Below, piece by piece: positions 11,615 to 12,868 of a DNA stretch of 12,868 bases. This stretch comes from an uncultured Oscillibacter sp. Its GTDB lineage: Bacteria; Bacillota; Clostridia; Oscillospirales; Oscillospiraceae. The notes under the pieces were generated by a model, which was given only the letters and a program-made list of their open reading frames with translations, was not told where the DNA came from and did no database searches. A program made the position numbers and the translations under genes. Every line of letters begins with the position of its first letter. Position 1 is the first letter of the stretch. Location: the NCBI GenBank assembly GCA_904393855.1, contig CAJFNE010000035.1, forward strand, positions 1 to 12,868, read 5' to 3'.

Positions 11615-12526
11615 ATGGAAAAACAAGGTTTACTTCCCCTGCTGGCGGTGCTGGGGGGCGCCGCGGCCCTGCTGCTCCGGGTGTGGCAGAACACCACCGG
11701 CTTTGAGCCGGACACCGGGCTGCCCATCCCCGGCGCGCCGGCGGGGACCGTCCTGACGGTCTTCCTCCTGGCCATGGCCGTCCTGCTGTTCCTGCTGGTC
11801 CGCCGTCTGCCGAAAGAGACGGAGAACGCCCCCCTGCTGCCCCGGGATTTCGCCACGGAGGACACCCGCCTCCTGGCGCTGCCCGTGGCCGGGGTGCTGC
11901 TGATCGCCCTGTCCGGCCTGGCGGACCTATACGAGGGGCTGGGTCTGGGCAATCTCCTGGCCCAGTTCCTGTCCGCCGCCGACCCGGAGGCCGCCATGGC
12001 CGTTCTGACCGCCGACGGCTTCTCCCCCACCATCCAGAAGCTGCTGGGGGTGCTGTCCCTGCTCTCCGCCGCGGCGCTCTTCCCGGTGATCACCGCATGC
12101 CGCAAAAGGGGCGGCGAGACGGCCCCTTTCCAGGGCGCGCCCCTGCTGCTGATCCCGCCGGTGGCGCTGGTGGTCCGGCTGGTGCTGGCCTACCGTCTGG
12201 ATTCTGTCAACCCGGTGCTCCAGGCGTACTATGTCGAATTGCTGGCCCTGGTCTTTCTGACGCTGGGCTTCTACCGCCTGTCCTCCTACGCCTTTCAGGC
12301 CGGGCGGACCCGGCTCTTCGCCTTCTATGCCTGCGCCTCCGTGGTCCTGTGCTGCGCCTCCCTGCCGGACTGCGCCCCCCACCTGTCCTCCCTGCTGCTG
12401 AACCTGGGCGGCGCGCTGATCCTGCTGGGCTTTTTGCTGCTGCGGCTGGCGGTGCCGGCTGCTGCAGTCCCATCTGTCACGGAGGATAACGCCGGTATGC
12501 CGCCGGAGGATTCGTCCCCATCATAA
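11615..12526 (+). CDS. Eight-helix integral membrane protein of unknown function
   Basis: A 303-residue protein that I do not recognise. Hydrophobic segments fall at about 5-22, 44-62, 87-105, 141-160, 174-192, 205-222, 233-251 and 259-281, with short polar loops and basic cytoplasmic-type loops such as RRLPKET (63-69) and CRKRGGE (162-168). A polar tail rich in Pro, Ser and acidic residues ends it (283-303). No enzymatic motif is visible. AAAGGA lies about nine bases before ATG 11615, a modest ribosome site. It has its own promoter and a strong terminator, so it is monocistronic. It is divergent from spoIID, which may mean shared control but does not show function. Confidence 0.75.
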   Translation: MEKQGLLPLLAVLGGAAALLLRVWQNTTGFEPDTGLPIPGAPAGTVLTVFLLAMAVLLFLLVRRLPKETENAPLLPRDFATEDTRLLALPVAGVLLIALSGLADLYEGLGLGNLLAQFLSAADPEAAMAVLTADGFSPTIQKLLGVLSLLSAAALFPVITACRKRGGETAPFQGAPLLLIPPVALVVRLVLAYRLDSVNPVLQAYYVELLALVFLTLGFYRLSSYAFQAGRTRLFAFYACASVVLCCASLPDCAPHLSSLLLNLGGALILLGFLLLRLAVPAAAVPSVTEDNAGMPPEDSSPS

Positions 12527-12574
12527 CACGGCGGACGGAAAAATCCAACTCCGGGACAGCGGATCTTACCCTGC

Positions 12575-12621
12575 AAATAGCCGCAGGGCCAGCCTCTCGG
12601 CTGGCCCTGCGGCTATTTTTT
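12575..12621 (+). terminator. Very long perfect terminator after the membrane protein gene
   Basis: AAATAGCCGCAGGGCCAGCC (12575-12594) pairs without mismatch with 12599-12618 around TCTC, followed by further T. Twenty pairs is longer than most intrinsic terminators. It could also stop minus-strand transcripts coming from tadA. Confidence 0.88.
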
Positions 12622-12741
12622 GGAAGATTGGATGAAAAGAAGTTTTGTCTCTTGCAAGTATTAAGATACCGGAGAGTTGTTAAGCAAACCAGCACCATTT
12701 GTTACAAAAGTTTTAAATCTGACAATCTTTTTATGTCAACT
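12622..12741. other. AT-rich spacer between the terminator and tadA
   Basis: About 120 bases much richer in A and T than the flanks. It holds two TTGTTA copies 22 bp apart (12677-12682 and 12699-12704) and palindrome-like pieces CTTGCAAG and GTATTAAGATAC. Minus-strand TTGACA lies just past the tadA stop, but no good -10 follows at 17 bp. I see no ORF with a ribosome site. A small RNA or regulator site is possible but not shown. Confidence 0.4.
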
Positions 12742-12868
12742 CTACTCTTGCCGCCGCAGTTCCGCGAAAAACTCCGCCAGCACCGCCCGGCACTCCTCCG
12801 CCAGGATGCCGCCCACCAGGGCGGGCCGGTTGGGAAAGTTCTCCATGAAGAGGTTCGTCACCCCGCCG
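12742..12868 (-). CDS. tadA: TadA, tRNA-specific adenosine deaminase (C-terminal 41 residues)
   Basis: The minus strand ends GGVTNLFMENFPNRP, ILAEECRAVLAEFFAELRRQE and TAG at 12742-12744. This is the TadA C-terminus (Bacillus: GTLMNLLQEERFNH, GVLEEECGGMLSAFFRELR). TadA deaminates adenosine-34 to inosine in the anticodon of tRNA-Arg(ACG). The catalytic HAE and PCxxC zinc motifs lie outside the window, so activity cannot be judged. Assignment rests on the tail motif alone, which is fairly specific. Confidence 0.82.
   Translation of the reverse strand, partial: GGVTNLFMENFPNRPALVGGILAEECRAVLAEFFAELRRQE

Overview
The window looks like a chromosomal segment of a GC-rich Clostridia (Firmicutes) species, most likely Oscillospiraceae (Flavonifractor/Lawsonibacter/Oscillibacter-like). 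The grounds are strong AGGAGG ribosome sites, sigma-A promoters of TTGACA-17-TATAAT type, an M-box magnesium riboswitch, DUF1540 and SpoIID genes, and GC-rich coding text broken by short AT-rich regulatory stretches. This is inference: there is no rRNA or other taxonomic marker.

Left part (1-2233). The 5' end of uvrB leaves the window on the minus strand. Its leader of about 415 nt holds a diverged tandem duplication of the first uvrB codons, its ribosome site and a mosaic of GC-rich hairpins, one of which differs between copies by a compensatory base change. A divergent promoter drives a Vat/CatB-type hexapeptide acetyltransferase, preceded by a possible 19-codon leader ORF. radC follows, convergent, with its own promoter.

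Middle (2279-5671). A sigma-A promoter, an M-box riboswitch and an intrinsic terminator precede mgtE (Mg2+ channel). An AT-richer patch then holds a ribbon-helix-helix regulator gene (minus) divergent from a small Cys-rich gene (plus), with a near-perfect AT-rich inverted repeat between them. Next come a DUF1540 gene and two overlapping half-size TauE/SafE permease genes that look like the two halves of one transporter, closed by a strong terminator.

Right part (5675-11480, all minus strand; order of transcription spoIID, polysaccharide-deacetylase-like gene, response regulator, histidine kinase, HtrA protease). The kinase overlaps the regulator by 14 nt and htrA starts 6 nt after the kinase, so these three form an operon of CssRS-HtrA type for envelope stress. 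Upstream lie a SpoIID-type peptidoglycan lytic transglycosylase, with a possible sigma-E promoter, and a secreted NodB-fold protein that has lost its catalytic motifs. The five together read as an envelope/peptidoglycan maintenance neighbourhood.

Right edge (11549-12868). A plus-strand gene for an eight-helix membrane protein of unknown function ends in a 20-bp perfect terminator stem. An AT-rich spacer and the 3' end of tadA (minus) follow. I saw no CRISPR array, tRNA, rRNA, integrase, transposase or attachment site. The strongest candidates for something undescribed are the hairpin-mosaic duplication in the uvrB leader and the dead-deacetylase/SpoIID/two-component/HtrA neighbourhood.
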